A stretch of DNA of 64,000 bases from Closterium sp. NIES-65 (lineage: Eukaryota; Streptophyta; Zygnematophyceae; Desmidiales; Closteriaceae), in assembly GCA_948144175.1 (NCBI GenBank), contig CANXME010002057.1, forward strand, positions 1,325,501-1,389,500, read 5' to 3'. Of the stretch, positions 21,817 to 32,756 are shown in pieces (position 1 is the stretch's first letter; the number at the start of each line of letters is the position of its first letter). Under the pieces are notes generated by a model. The model was not told where the DNA came from, ran no database searches, and saw only the letters and a list, made by a program, of their open reading frames with translations. Made by a program: the position numbers and the translations under genes.

Positions 21817-22131
21817 GGACCCTTAGGAGGGCGGTCGGGTGTATGGACGGCGTTGATCGTGGCCCGATGGGTCTGGCCACGAAAGCTTCTCCCATCCCTG
21901 GAAGCTGCTCTCGCGTACTGCATCAGCGCATCAGATGACTCCGCCACACGTACTGCTTCGAGGAACGATGTTGGGCGGCTTCGACGGACCTCAAACTGTA
22001 TTTCATATTTAAGGCCGCTTACCTATTTATCCAACTGCTCAGCTTCCGACATGTCATCGATCTGATCGGCGAAGCCCATAAATGACGCTGTATATTCTTG
22101 GACAGAAGCCATCTGCGACCATGCACGCAGC
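21711..22131 (-). pseudogene. gypsy gag C-terminal part (G2)
   Basis: Encodes the CX2CX4HX4C zinc knuckle (CFQCGKVGHYRNEC) and the upstream gag helix region. An in-frame TAG at LDK*VSG (about 22021) is shared with G3 but not G1, supporting units 2 and 3 as the most recent duplicates. Confidence 0.83.
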
Positions 22132-22267
22132 TGTGGAGAATAGAGCGAGAATGAATGAACTATGAGTGAAGTGAGTACAAATGGCAAAACCCTAATTGGG
22201 TTGTACCCCCTATGGTATACCCCACTATAGCCTACACAACAGCATAAGCTACATATATGTTCTGACA
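22132..22267 (-). repeat. copia D 3' LTR
   Basis: 136 bp; minus-strand TGTCAGAACATATATG...TTCTCCACA. A polypurine tract (minus CCTATGGGGGTG) lies at 22268-22280. Confidence 0.9.
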
Positions 22268-22475
22268 CACCCCCATAGGCAAAGTGGGGGAGAACAAGGG
22301 GTCACAAGACCAGTCAAGCAAAGCAAAGCAAAGCTCAGGGTGGATCACAAAGTCACCACACAGTCCGAGCACAAGAGCAAGGCCACAAGGTCAGTTCACA
22401 TGCAGGATTACACATATATATATATAAAGCTAGACAAGCAAGAGCAGGTATATATATGTGACAGTACAAGTAAAG

Positions 22476-23609
22476 TCAAGAGGAGAGCAAGTGAGGCAAG
22501 ACAGGCACAAGACCCAGCTGGGTGCAGAAGCGCTGATGGTCACAAGGCGCGAGTGCCTTGGTGAACACATCAGCAGTGTTGGCCTCAGAGGCCACGTACG
22601 CAAGCCGCAACTGTCCACACTGCTGTAGCTCACGAGCAAGGAAGTAGCGAAGAGCAATGTGCTTCGTTCTGTGCTCCAGACGCTGCTCTCGACACAAGGC
22701 CAGCATGGCCTTGTTGTCTACGTACAGCACTGGAGGAGAACGAGGCGGCTCTCCAAGGTCAGGCAGCAGGTAGGTGAGCCAGCGAAGCTCCTGTGCAGCC
22801 ATGGCCCCTGCGTAGATCTCAGCCTCACAACTCGAGCTGAGAACCGAAGACGAGCGAGTAGCCCGCCACGAGACAGAGCCGGAGCCAAGGCTGAAGGTGT
22901 AACCCTGTGACGACCGCTGCGTAGCCTGGTCGTCAGCCCAAGAAGCGTCCGCGTGACCTGTAAGTACCACTGGACTCCGCCCTCCAAGCACTAGCCCCAT
23001 GCCCGACGTACTGCACAGGTAGCGCAATACCCTCTTCGCTGCAGCCATGTGCTCTGGTCGGTGTCTCCCAGGAGCAACATAGCGTGCAAGAATGCTAAGA
23101 GGGTATGCAAGGTCAGGTCGTGTGCAGGTCATCAGGTACATGAGGCAGCCAACAAGCTCTGGGTACGGGCCACTCGACTCTACGGACTCATCCGAAGGCA
23201 GAGCTGAGAGCGAGTGGCGAGTAGACAGAGGAGTGGCCTGAGTCGAGGAGTACGTGAAGCTGAAGCGCTGAAGGACCTGCTGCACCATGTGTGACTGAGT
23301 CAAGGTAATGGTGCGCCGTGCTCTGTCCCGAGTGATCTGCAAGCCAAGGTAGCTGCGCAGTTCACCCAAGTCTGTGCACGTGTGTCTGTTCAGCAGCTCG
23401 GACTTCACGTAGGCGAGTCCAGCAGTGTCCGCTGTGGCAAAGACCAAGTCGTCGACGTACACGAGGATGTAGAACGGCGGTAGTGAAGTGTCGGTGCGCA
23501 GAAACAGCGACGGGTCGGCAGTAGAAGGAGCAAACCCAAGGGCCGCAAGTGTAGTCCTCAGTGTGTCGTGCCACTCACGTGGTGCCTGGCGGAGACCGTA
23601 GACTGGCCG
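22476..23609 (-). pseudogene. copia D RT C-terminal half and RNase H
   Basis: Reads RPVYGLRQAP, YVDDLVFATAD (intact catalytic box), GLQITRDRA, and RNase H with DASWADDQ, SSCEAEIYAG and YVDNKAMLALC, ending at TGA or TAG 22476-22478. A TGA at 23610-23612 (SL*RPVYG), shared with D', separates it from the N-terminal RT half. That stop therefore predates the duplication of units 2 and 3. Confidence 0.88.
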
Positions 23610-26600
23610 TCAGAGGCTCCACTGGGTGCCAGGAGGGAAAGTCCCAGTGAAGCCAGGTGGACGGCGCAGCCAGATCTCCTTGTGCAGGCTCCCCTGCAAG
23701 AACGCAGTACTGAAGTCGAGAGAGTGAAGCTCGTAGTCGCGCTGAGCGGCTATGTGCAGCAGCACCCGAAGAGTGGTCATCTTCGGGGTGGGAGAGAAGG
23801 TCTGAAAGTAGTCAACTCCCTGCCGCTGACTGAAGCCACGAGCGACGTACCGCGCCTTCAAGACAGGTGGAGAGCCCGGCGGCCGCTTCACCCTGAAGAT
23901 CCACATGCCACTGACGATGTTCGCCCCAGGAGGGGGAACCGCGTCAACGTAGGTGCCTGTGGACTTCCAGGAAGCCATCTCTGCATCCATAGCTGCCTGC
24001 CACTGAGAGGAGTAGGGACCCTCTACGGCCTCCGCGTAAGAGCGCGGAGTCGGGATGTCTAGTGCATCCGGGTCTCCCTCAGGAGCAAGCAGTACAGACG
24101 CGAGATGAGGTGAAGCAGCAGCCAGACACTGGAACTCCTCCTGCCTGTCCTCTAGGACGTCCGTGCCAAGAGCACAGTCACCCCCGACGGACGGAGGACA
24201 GTCAGACGCAGACTCAGCAACAAGACTAGCAGCGTAATCTAGACGACAGCGAGCAGCAAAGTCGACGAGCTCAGCGACAAGAGCAGACGCAGCAGCGGAC
24301 TCAAAAGAGGGGTCAGTGACAACAGTAGCAAGCAGACGCGTGACAGTAGGACTGGCAGCACGAAGGGAGTCCGACTCTGGGTCGGTAAGCACAGGAAGGG
24401 AGGACTCAGGAGGAGAAGGCAAAAGGGCACGCAGAGGAGCAGTGGACGGACGCAGAGACATCCGGTGCGTGCTAGGGACAGGAGGAGGACGCGGACGCGA
24501 ACCACGACCACTAGCGCGGGTAGCACGAACAGGTGACACGGGACGAGATGCAGGCTCACGACGCTCAGCAAGACCTCCAGTAGGACCAGTGTAAGGAGAG
24601 GGAGCAGGCAGTGGGGAGGTAGGCTCCAACAGTGACTGCGACTGGACAGGCTGTGGACACTCTACCGGAGGAGAAAGACCAAGAACCTGCTGCAGAAGCG
24701 GAACGAAGTATGGCCGAGGCCGCGCGGCAGCTTTAGACTCAGCAGGGACGGCACCAGCACCCTCACCGGCAGCACCAGCGCCACCAACACCTCCAGCGGC
24801 AGGACCTCCAGCAGCACCAGCAGCAGAACCACCGTCAGGACAGACAGTAGCAGACTCAGCACCAACGCCCTCAGCAGCCCCAGCTCCAGTAGGACCCGCA
24901 GGCGTAGCACCTCCGGGACCGGCGGCACCAGTACTCTCGACGGTCGAAGAAGCTCAAGCTCCAGCAGTACGCCTCCAGCGGCGAGCAAACCACTCGCGCA
25001 GCTCCTGTGGAGAGAGGGGCTCCCACCGAGACGCAGCACCAGGAGAAACCCCAGGCTCAGCGGCTCCAGACGTATCACCCCCAGGCTCAGCAGCCACAGA
25101 CTCAGCACCCCCAGGCTCAGCAGCTCCAGACTCAGCACCCCCAGGCTCAGCAGCTCCAGCTCCAGTAGGACCCGCAGGCCCAGCAGCTCCGGGACCGGCA
25201 GCACCAGCACCCTCAGCAGTCGAAGGAGCTCCAGCTCCAGCAGCACGCCTCCAGCGGCGAGCAAACCACTCGCGCAGCTCCTGTGGAGAGAGCGGCTCCC
25301 GCCGAGACGGAGCAACCGGAGAGCCCCCAGGTCCAGCAGTCGCAGGCTCCGCACCTCCAGGCTCAGCACCCCCAGGCTCAGCAGCTCTTGACGTAGCACC
25401 CCCCGGCTCAGCACCCCCAGCAGCACCACCCCCAAGCTCAGCACCCCCCGGTCTCGCACCCCCAGGCTCAGCACCCCCAGCAGCAGCACCTCGAAGCTCA
25501 GCACCCGCAGGATCAGCACCCCCAGACTCTGCACCCGCAGCAGGACCCGACTCAGCAGCAACCTCGACCGGCTCGACTGTGTCTACCTGGGACACACTTG
25601 AAGGGGCAGGAACCTGAGGGGGGAGGGGGTCTACCGGGGGGGGAACTGGCACCAGGAAGTCCGGTGGGGGGGGGAGGGAAGGAGTACGGTAGGGGAAGAG
25701 GCGGTAGAAGGGGACTGACTCGTCGAACGTGACGTCCTGGGAGGACAGAACACGACGAGAGGAGGGGTGGTAGAACTGCCACCCTGGAGCGTCAGGGGGG
25801 AAGCCAAGGAAGACACAGGGAGCAGCACGGGGGGACAGCTGGTCCGCAGACAAGTCGCGGACAAACGCGCGAGATCCCCAGACACGGAACGCAGACGCAT
25901 CGCCGACCTTCCCCGTCCACAGTAACACTGGGGACATATCGGGCCGAGAGACCCTGGGGTGAAGGTTGAGCTGATGCGCCGCGTACCGAACCGCAAACGG
26001 CCACAGAAAATGCGGGGCAGCCGCATGCATCATGGACGTACGAGCGACATCCATGACCATGCCAATGCGACGCTCAGCAATCCCATTTTGCTGTGGTGAG
26101 TCCGGAAGCGTAAAGGTCTGGCGGATCCCCTGTGCACGACAGTAGTCTCGCAGAAGGCGAGAGGAGAACTCCCCACCTCGGTCAGAGTGCAGACGCAGAA
26201 CAGGAAAGTCCGAGCCGAAGCTCCTCCTGAGCTGGAGACGAGCCTCGCGGATCCAGTCGATCAGCACCCTAGTGACAGCACCCTTGCTGCGCAAGGGGAA
26301 GACTGTGGTGTAACGCGAGTAGTCGTCAACCACCAACAGGAAGTAGCGTTCGTGACCCTGCCCACGGACGGGGGCCGGGCCCCACACGTCCATGTGAAGT
26401 GTCTGCAGAGGAGCCTCTGTCGGGGGAAACTGGGAGGAGTGAGGAGCAGCCCTGAGGCGCCCCTCGACACAGGGGACACAGGAAGGTCCTGGTCTCGAAG
26501 GAAGGGGAGGGAGAGACTGGGGAAGACCAGAGACAAGGACACGGGAAGCCATGCCCCGAAGACGGGGCAAGGAGGGGTGGCCAAGACGGTGGTGCCACAG

Positions 26601-27794
26601 GAGAGTCTCGTGAGACAAGAGGCGACACGAGCAGGGGGCAGACTCAGGACCAGACCTGGACGCAGCAGCAAACACCTGACCTGACGCTGCTACCTGACCG
26701 GACGTAGGGACAGGAGGAGACTCAGTGGTCAGGGTGTAGAGGCTCGACCCCGGCCGACGCGAGAACGTGGCCAGGTGCCGGCCTGTGCGTGCGTTCGTGC
26801 AGTGGGTCACCCGCTGACTCGCAGGAGTGAACTGGTGAACCCCCGCATCCTGCAGGTCTGCACCACTCACCAAGTTCGTCGAGAACGAGGGGAGGTACAG
26901 GCCCGACAGGGTGCCCGAGGGGGCAGCCGGACACGGGAGGACAGTGGAAAAGTGAGCGAGGACAGGACCCCCAGAGGGGTCAGCCAGGGAGACTGCAACA
27001 GGCCGACCAAGCGGCGTGAGTGTGGTGCGGTCCCGAAAGAAGGAGCGAGAAGCCCCAGAGTCAAGTGTAAAGGTGAGGGAGGCCGAAGCCAACGTGGTAC
27101 CTGAGAGTGCAGCCTCACCCGCACCTGAGGAAGCAGACTCACTAGCACCTAGAGCAGCAGCCGCACCTGTACCTGGAGCAGGAGACTCACTAGCACCCAG
27201 AGCAGCAGCAGCCTCACCAGTAGCTAGAGCAGCAGGTCCTATACCCGGGTCAGGCGGTACGCACAGGTGACCGGCACGGTCAGCACTAGTAGGCAATGCA
27301 TACATGGCAGTGAGAATAGCATCATAGTCAAGAGCAAATATATCTACCCTCTGCCTAAGCAACTCCACCCAGTCGGGGAGCTCAGCCTCGTCGCCAAACA
27401 CGATACGCCAGGCGTCGCTCAGACGGGCGAAGCAGCGGGACTGTGTATGACTAGGTGTCCCACAAGGCTGACCAGTCCGAGCACCAGTGAGAATCACGTA
27501 AGAGCAGCGAACAGGAGTGAGAGACCCTCCACTCTGAGCGTACCACTCACAAAGCTGCTGAGGCGTGGGAGACGCGCGCGGGGGTCGCGGGAGCTGCATC
27601 TGGCCGCCACCAGTAGTAGAAGCAGCAGGAGTGGTAGCAGTAGTAGCGCCACCACCCCTACAGCCCCAACCAGCGTACCACTCACGCAGCTGCTGGGGCG
27701 TGAGGGACTCACGCAGACGTCGATGGGGCCGCATCTGGCTCCACCAGTAGAGGCAGGAGCAGGAGTAGCAGCAGTAAGGCAGGCAGCCAGGCAA
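23610..27794 (-). pseudogene. copia D gag-fragment, protease, integrase, linker, RT N-half
   Basis: One frame broken by a TGA at 24954-24956 (GGA to TGA). In order: two PQQL(R/C)EWYA motifs (about 27690 and 27555), zinc motif C-X13-C-X4-H-X4-C (CSYV...QPCGTPSHTQSRC), protease LDSGASRSFF, integrase HHCC plus LHSDRGGEF, an EPGGA-repeat linker (25060-25560) with two LSPQELREWFARRW motifs (about 25270 and 24985), and RT up to SLDFSTAFLQG. No MATPSVLAFDA-like gag domain precedes it. Apart from the stops the catalytic residues look intact. Confidence 0.88.
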
Positions 27795-28982
27795 GCCAAA
27801 AAGGGAGGCAGGCAGGCAAGCAGGCGACGCGCAGCGTGCTAGCAGGGCAGGGGCTCACAAGTGGTGGGTAGAGTAGGCTCGGCGACTCAGAGGCTCGGCA
27901 GCACGGCGGCTCTGCGGCTCGGGCGACTCGGGCGGCTCGGCGGCAGGGCGGCTCGGCAGCAACTGCAGCTCGGCAACTCGGCGACCCGGCGGCGCGGCTG
28001 TAGGGCGGCTCGGCTGCTGGGAGGCTCGGGTGAAGAGCGGCTCGGCTGCAGGGCGGCTCGGCTGCTAGGAGGCTCGGGTGTAAAGCGGCTCGGTGGCGAG
28101 GCGGCTCGGCTGCAGGGCGGCTCGAGACGAAGGAGGAGGAGAAGTAGGGGAGACCACACACCGCAAGCGGCCCCCTCAGGTCGCCTCGACAGGCGACGGG
28201 AAAAGGGGGGGGGGGGAGGCGGCTCGGGCGGCTCGGGCGGCTCAGGCGGCTCGGGCAGCTCGGGCAGTCAGCGGCACAGGCGGCTCGGGCGGCTCGGCTC
28301 CTCAGCTGCGCAGACGGCTCGGGCGGCTCAGGCTGCACGGCGGCTAACGGGCGGCGTGGGGGGCCAGGACGGCGGCGTGCAGCAGGGACGGGCGGCGCAC
28401 GGGCGGTGTGAGGCCAGGACGGGCGCGCGCGGGCGGCTAGGGGCCGGGACAGGCGCGCGCGGGTGGCTAGGGGCCGGGACGGGCGGTGCGCGGGCGGCTA
28501 GGGGCCTGAACGGGCGGCGCGCGAGCGGCTAGGGGCCGGGACGGGCGGCGCGCGGGCGGCTGAGGGCCGGGACGGGCGGCGCGCGGGCGGCTAGGGGCCT
28601 GAACGGGCGGCGCGCGAGCGGCTAGGGGCCGGGACGGGCGGCGCGCGGGCGGCTAGGGGCCTGAACGGGCAGCGCGCGAGTGGCTAGGGGCCAGGACAGG
28701 CGGCGCGCGGGCGGCTAGGGGCCTGAACAGGCGGCGCGCGAGCGGCTAGGGGCCGGGACAGGCGGCGCGCGGGCGGCTAAGGGCCGGGACGGGCGGCGCG
28801 CGGGCGGCTAGGGGCCTGAACGGGCGGCGCGCGGGCGGCTAGGGGCCGGGACAGGCGGCGCGCGGGCGGCTAGGGGCCTGGAGGGCAGGCCGAAAGAGTG
28901 AGAGCGAGGGCCCGGAGCGCGCTCCGGGCAGAAAAAAGTTTAAAAGTGGTGGGCCCTATGCACAGTTCCCACGGGGGAACCT
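27795..28982 (-). repeat. copia D leader minisatellites
   Basis: Two GC-rich tandem blocks occupy the place of leader and missing gag: GGCGGCTCGG-type units (27870-28340) and a unit of about 26 bp, GGGCGGCGCGCGGGCGGCTA plus GGGGCC (28370-28885). No protein domain is visible. The primer-binding site and 5' LTR follow. Confidence 0.85.
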
Positions 28983-28993
28983 GCTCGATACCA

Positions 28994-29481
28994 TGTGGAG
29001 AATAGAGCGAGAATGAATGAACTATGAGTGAAGTGAGTACAAATGGCAAAACCCTAATTGGGTTGTACCCCCTATGGTATACCCCACTGTAGCCTACACA
29101 ACAGCATAAGCTACATATATGTGTCAGAGGTCCACTGGTGATCCCCGATCGATCCTAGGGAAGGGTTGCAAGCACATTTGCCTGGGGGGTTATGGGCGCA
29201 CTGACCCGCTACTGAAACAAGCCCTTTTATCCCAATGGTCTAGTGGTTGGGATTCTGAGATGGTATCAGAGCGAAGGTCTCGGGTTCGAATCCCGGTGTA
29301 TGCACTTCGGGCATCCCAGTGCGGGGGGGTGTCAGAGGTCCACTGGTGATCCCCGATCGATCCTAGGGAAGGGTTACAGGCACATTTGCCTGGGGGGTTA
29401 TGGGCGCACTGACCCGCTACTGAAACAAGCCCTTTTATCCCAATGGTCTAGTGGTTGGGATTCTGAGAATATGTTCTGACA
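28994..29481 (-). repeat. copia D 5' LTR, split by a TRIM
   Basis: LTR halves 28994-29121 and 29474-29481 rejoin to 136 bp when the nested 347-bp TRIM and one TSD copy are removed. It differs from the 3' LTR at about one or two positions. Confidence 0.9.
29122..29468 (+). mobile_element. TRIM with tRNA-like A and B boxes
   Basis: Complete miniature LTR retrotransposon of 347 bp. Two 139-bp terminal repeats (29122-29260 and 29330-29468, two differences seen) start TGTCAGAGG and end CTGAGA. Between them are 69 bp: primer site TGGTATCAGAGC (29261-29272) and a G-rich purine tract (29321-29329). It is flanked by a perfect TSD ATATG (29117-29121 and 29469-29473). The sister LTR at 56883-56887 shows the single-copy empty site. 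A-box-like TGGTCTAGTGG (29236-29246) and B-box GGTTCGAATCC (29283-29293) have tRNA-like spacing across the LTR/primer-site boundary. It has no coding capacity. Confidence 0.9.
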
Positions 29482-29693
29482 GCAGCTTCATGCGAGCTTG
29501 CTCCGAGGCGGATACATGCTCGAAGCGAACTCGTAAGGCTGCGCCCCACTCCTTCCACGTGCGTATTTTAGTCACACCAAAGATTGGTTCTGCCACTTGA
29601 TTAACCACTGTAGAGGTCCCGTCTGCCGCATGTGTCACACCTATCGGAGTCCCTGTTTCTAAGGTCCGGCGCCACCACTCAAGCGCCGCGCCC
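29482..29693 (-). pseudogene. gypsy gag N-terminal part (G2)
   Basis: Continuation of G2 gag after copia D: ASEQARMKL, FGVTKIRTWKEW, and EWWRRTLETG up to the E2 LTR at 29694. As in unit 1, no gag start or gypsy 5' LTR follows. Confidence 0.75.
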
Positions 29694-32250
29694 TGTTAAG
29701 ATACTAGCGTTTAGAGGGCTTAGGAGCCATTGCTAGTGAGATCTTAGAAGCTAAGGTTTAGGGTTGAAGTGAAGTGTCAAGAAAGCTGAGAAGGGGAAAT
29801 GAGCTGTTTCACTATAGGTTGGCAACAACATATAGCAAAGAAACAAAGAAGGTGCACCACCAAACAAAGTTTATAATAACTACACTAACTATAGCTACAG
29901 GCAGTTACAAATATATTATAACACTCCCCCATAACGGCCTGCAGCAAAAGCTAATGCAGAGACACCCCCTGAAGGGGTACACCATGCGCAGTAGAAGGAG
30001 AGGGCAAGTGAGGAGGAGGGACTATATGAGGAGAGGCTGCTGGCAGGTGAAGCTGCTGGCTCCAAGGCGGCTGCTTCCTGGAACCTTCCTCAGTCCTCCA
30101 ACTCCCCTTCCACACTCCTTGACAACCCTAGCACCTCTCCCCCAGCTCCCCCACACCCTCACACCCACCCCCCCCAGCGGCAGCTGCAGCAGTGGGAGAG
30201 AAAGGAGGAGGAGGGGAAGGGGATCACACACACCCATCACCCCCATACCCGCCACCCCATAGCCTCCCTTCCACGGCTGCACGCGCAGCAAGGAGACAAA
30301 GAAGGGGGGGGGGGGGGGGGGGGGGGGGGGCAAGGGCGACAGAGCAGAATAGAGCGCACAAGGGCGCAGGCAGCAGCAGGGCGCACGAGGGCGCGGGCAG
30401 CAGCAGAGCGCACGAGGGCGCAGGCAGAGCAGAGCGCACAAGGGCGCGGGCAGCAGCAGGGCGCACAAGGGCGCGGGCAGCAACAGAGCACACGAGGGCT
30501 CAGGCAGAGTAGAGCGCACAAGGGCGCGGGCAGCAGCAGGGCGCACGAGGGCGCGGGCAGCAGCAGAGCGCACGAGGGCGCAGGCAGAGCAGAGGGCACA
30601 AGGACGCGGGCAGCAGCAGGGCGCACGAGGGTGCGGGCAGCAGCAGAGCGCACGAGGGCGCAGGAAGAGCAGAGCGCACAAGGGTGCGGGCAGCAGCAGG
30701 GCGCACGAGGGCGCGGGCAGCAGTAGGGTGCACAAGGGCGCGGGCAGTAGCAGAGCGCACGAGGGCGCAGGCAGAGCAGAGCGCACAAGGGCGCGGGCAG
30801 TAGCAGGGCGCACGAGGGTGCGCGCAGCAGCAGAGCGCACGAGGGCGCAGGCAGAGCAGAGCGCACAAGGGCGCGGGCAGTAGCAGGGCGTACGAGGGCG
30901 CGAGCAGCAGCAGAGCGCACGAAGGCGCAGGCAGAAGCAGGGCGGCAACAGGCAGCAAAGGCACGAGCAGCAACGGGCGGCAACGGGCAGCACAGGCACG
31001 GGCAGCAACGGGCGGCAATAGGCAGCACAGGCACGGGCAGCAACGGGCGGCAACAGGCAGCACAGGCACGGGCAGCAACGGGCAGCACAGGCACGGGCAG
31101 CAACGGGCGGCAACGGGCAGCACAGGCACAGGCAGCAACAGGCAGCACAGGCACGGGCAGCAACGGGCGGCAACAGGCAGCACAGGCACGGGCAGCAAAA
31201 GGCAGCACAGGCTCGGGCATCAACGAGCGGCAACAGGCAGCACAGGCACGGGCAACAACAGGCAGCAAGGGCAGCACAGGCACGGGCAGCAGCGGGCGGC
31301 ACAGGCACGGGCAGCAACGGGCGGCAACAGGCAGCACAGGCACGGGCAGCAAAGGGCAGCACAGGCACAGGCAGCAACGGGCGGCAGCAGGCAGCACAGG
31401 CACGGGCAGCAACAGGCAGCAACAGGCAGTAGCAGGGCGCACGAGGGCGCGAGCAGCAGCAGAGCGCACGAAGGCGCAGGCAGAAGCAGGGCGGCAACAG
31501 GCAGCAAAGGCACGAGCAGCAACGGGTGGCAACGGGCAGCACAGGCACGGGAAGCAACGGGCGGCAACAAGCAGCACAGGCACGGGCAGCAACGGGCGGC
31601 AACAGGCAGCACAGGCACGGGCAGCAACGGGCAGCACAGGCACGGGCAGCAACGGGCGGCAACAAGCAGCACAGGCACGGGCAGCAGCGGGCGGCAACAG
31701 GCAGCACAGGCACGGGCAGCAACGGGCAGCAACAGGCACGGGCAGCAACGGGCGGCAACGGGCAGCAAAGGCACGGGCAGCAACAGGCAGCACAGGCACG
31801 GGCAGCAACGGGCGGCAACACGCAGCACAGGCACGGGCAGCAACAGGCAGCTCAGGCTCGGGCATCAACGAGCGGCAACAGGCAGCACAGGCACGGGCAA
31901 CAACAGGCAGCAACGGGCAGCACAGGCACAGGCAGCAACGGGCGGCATCGGGCAGCACAGGCACGGGCAGCAGCGAGCGGCACAGGCACGGGCAGCAACG
32001 GGCGGCAACAGGCAGCACAGGCACGGGCAGCAAAGGGCAGCACAGGCACAGGCAGCAACGGGCGGCAACAGGCAGCATAGGCACGGGCAGCAACAGGCAG
32101 CAACAGGCAGCACAAGCACAGGCAGCAACAGGCAGTACAGGCACGGGCAGCAACGGGCAGCAACGGGCAGCAACAGTCAGCACAAGCACAGGCAGCAACA
32201 GGCAGCACAGGCACAGACAGCAACAGGCAGCACAGGCACGGGCAGCCATA
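29694..32250 (-). mobile_element. Non-autonomous LTR element E2
   Basis: LTR at 29694-29923 (230 bp), purine tract, then a leader sharing the segment AGCGGCAGCTGCAGCAGTGG (about 30175) with element H. A long G-run (about 30306-30330) follows, then two minisatellites: GGGCGCACGAGGGCGC(G/A)GGCAGCAGCAG units (30350-30950, recurring near 31437) and GGGCAGCAACGGGCGGCAAC units (30950-32240). No pol or gag is visible. E2 is about 80 bp longer than E3. The 5' LTR (minus sense) is not found. Confidence 0.75.
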
Positions 32251-32255
32251 CCGAG

Positions 32256-32750
32256 TCCAGGCGCTCGGCTGCAACGCTGGCGCGGGCGCGGGTGAGGCAG
32301 AGGCGGTGGCCAGGGGGGAGGGCGCCGCGACAAGCAGAGACGGCGCCCAAGGAGTGCCGCTACGAGCACGGGCGACGCCCCAGGGGCGCCGCAACGAGTA
32401 GGGGCGGCGTCCAGGGGGCGCCGCGACGAGCAGTGGCGACGCCCCGCGGGTCCCGCAGTGGCGTCGCAACGAGCAAGGCGACGCCTTGCGGGTCCTGCAG
32501 GGGCGTCGCGACGAGCAGGAGTGGCGACGCCCGGGTCCCGCAGGTGCGTCGCGATGAGCAGGAGCGGCGCCTCGCATGGCGCCGCGAAGTGGAAGGTACG
32601 GGCGGGCAAATCAGGCCCGCCCGTGGACGTGAGGCAGGCGCGCAGGCGGCGTGAGAGCAGGCCACGCGCGGGGCAGGAAGACGCCGCGCGCCCAGGGCCT
32701 GCCCTCACGCCGCCTGCGCGCCTGCCTCACGTCCACGGGCGGGCCTATCG
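32256..32750. repeat. Block R2 with long inverted repeat
   Basis: Same block as R1. The 50-bp inverted repeat lies at 32614-32663 and 32696-32745 with one mismatch (GTGAGAGC against GTGAGGGC). Confidence 0.85.
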
Positions 32751-32756
32751 CTGCGC

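Larger units (their letters stand above)
19058..22131 (-). mobile_element. Ty3/gypsy element G2, main portion
   Basis: Truncated at its 3' side by a deletion junction at 19058 and interrupted at 22131 by copia D (TSD GCAGC, 22127-22131 and 29482-29486). The rest of gag continues at 29482-29693. It is nearly identical to G1 and G3. It lacks the A/B insertion (empty site about 22109) and the H insertion (empty site about 19118). Confidence 0.92.
22132..29481 (-). mobile_element. copia D (unit 2)
   Basis: Minus-strand Ty1/copia inserted in G2 gag with TSD GCAGC. LTRs are 136 bp (22132-22267; 28994-29481 once the nested TRIM is removed). The primer site TGGTATCGAGC is at about 28983-28993. Net length is about 7.0 kb. 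The element keeps a gag C-terminal fragment, protease, integrase, RT and RNase H but has no recognisable N-terminal gag domain. A sister copy sits at the same site in unit 3 (42431-56895). Confidence 0.92.

Noticed and set aside
28370-28885. Regular repeats resembling a CRISPR array
   Set aside because: Units are contiguous and GC-rich without unique spacers, and they lie in the leader of a eukaryotic copia element.
29230-29310. A functional tRNA gene
   Set aside because: A and B boxes and a T-arm are present, but the acceptor stem does not pair and the segment lies inside a TRIM with a clean TSD.
30022-32708. Very long open frames in E elements giving Cys/Leu/Pro-rich proteins of 500-800 residues
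   Set aside because: They coincide with a roughly 30-bp minisatellite, are open in several frames on both strands, contain no known domain and change with repeat number. They are repeat artefacts.
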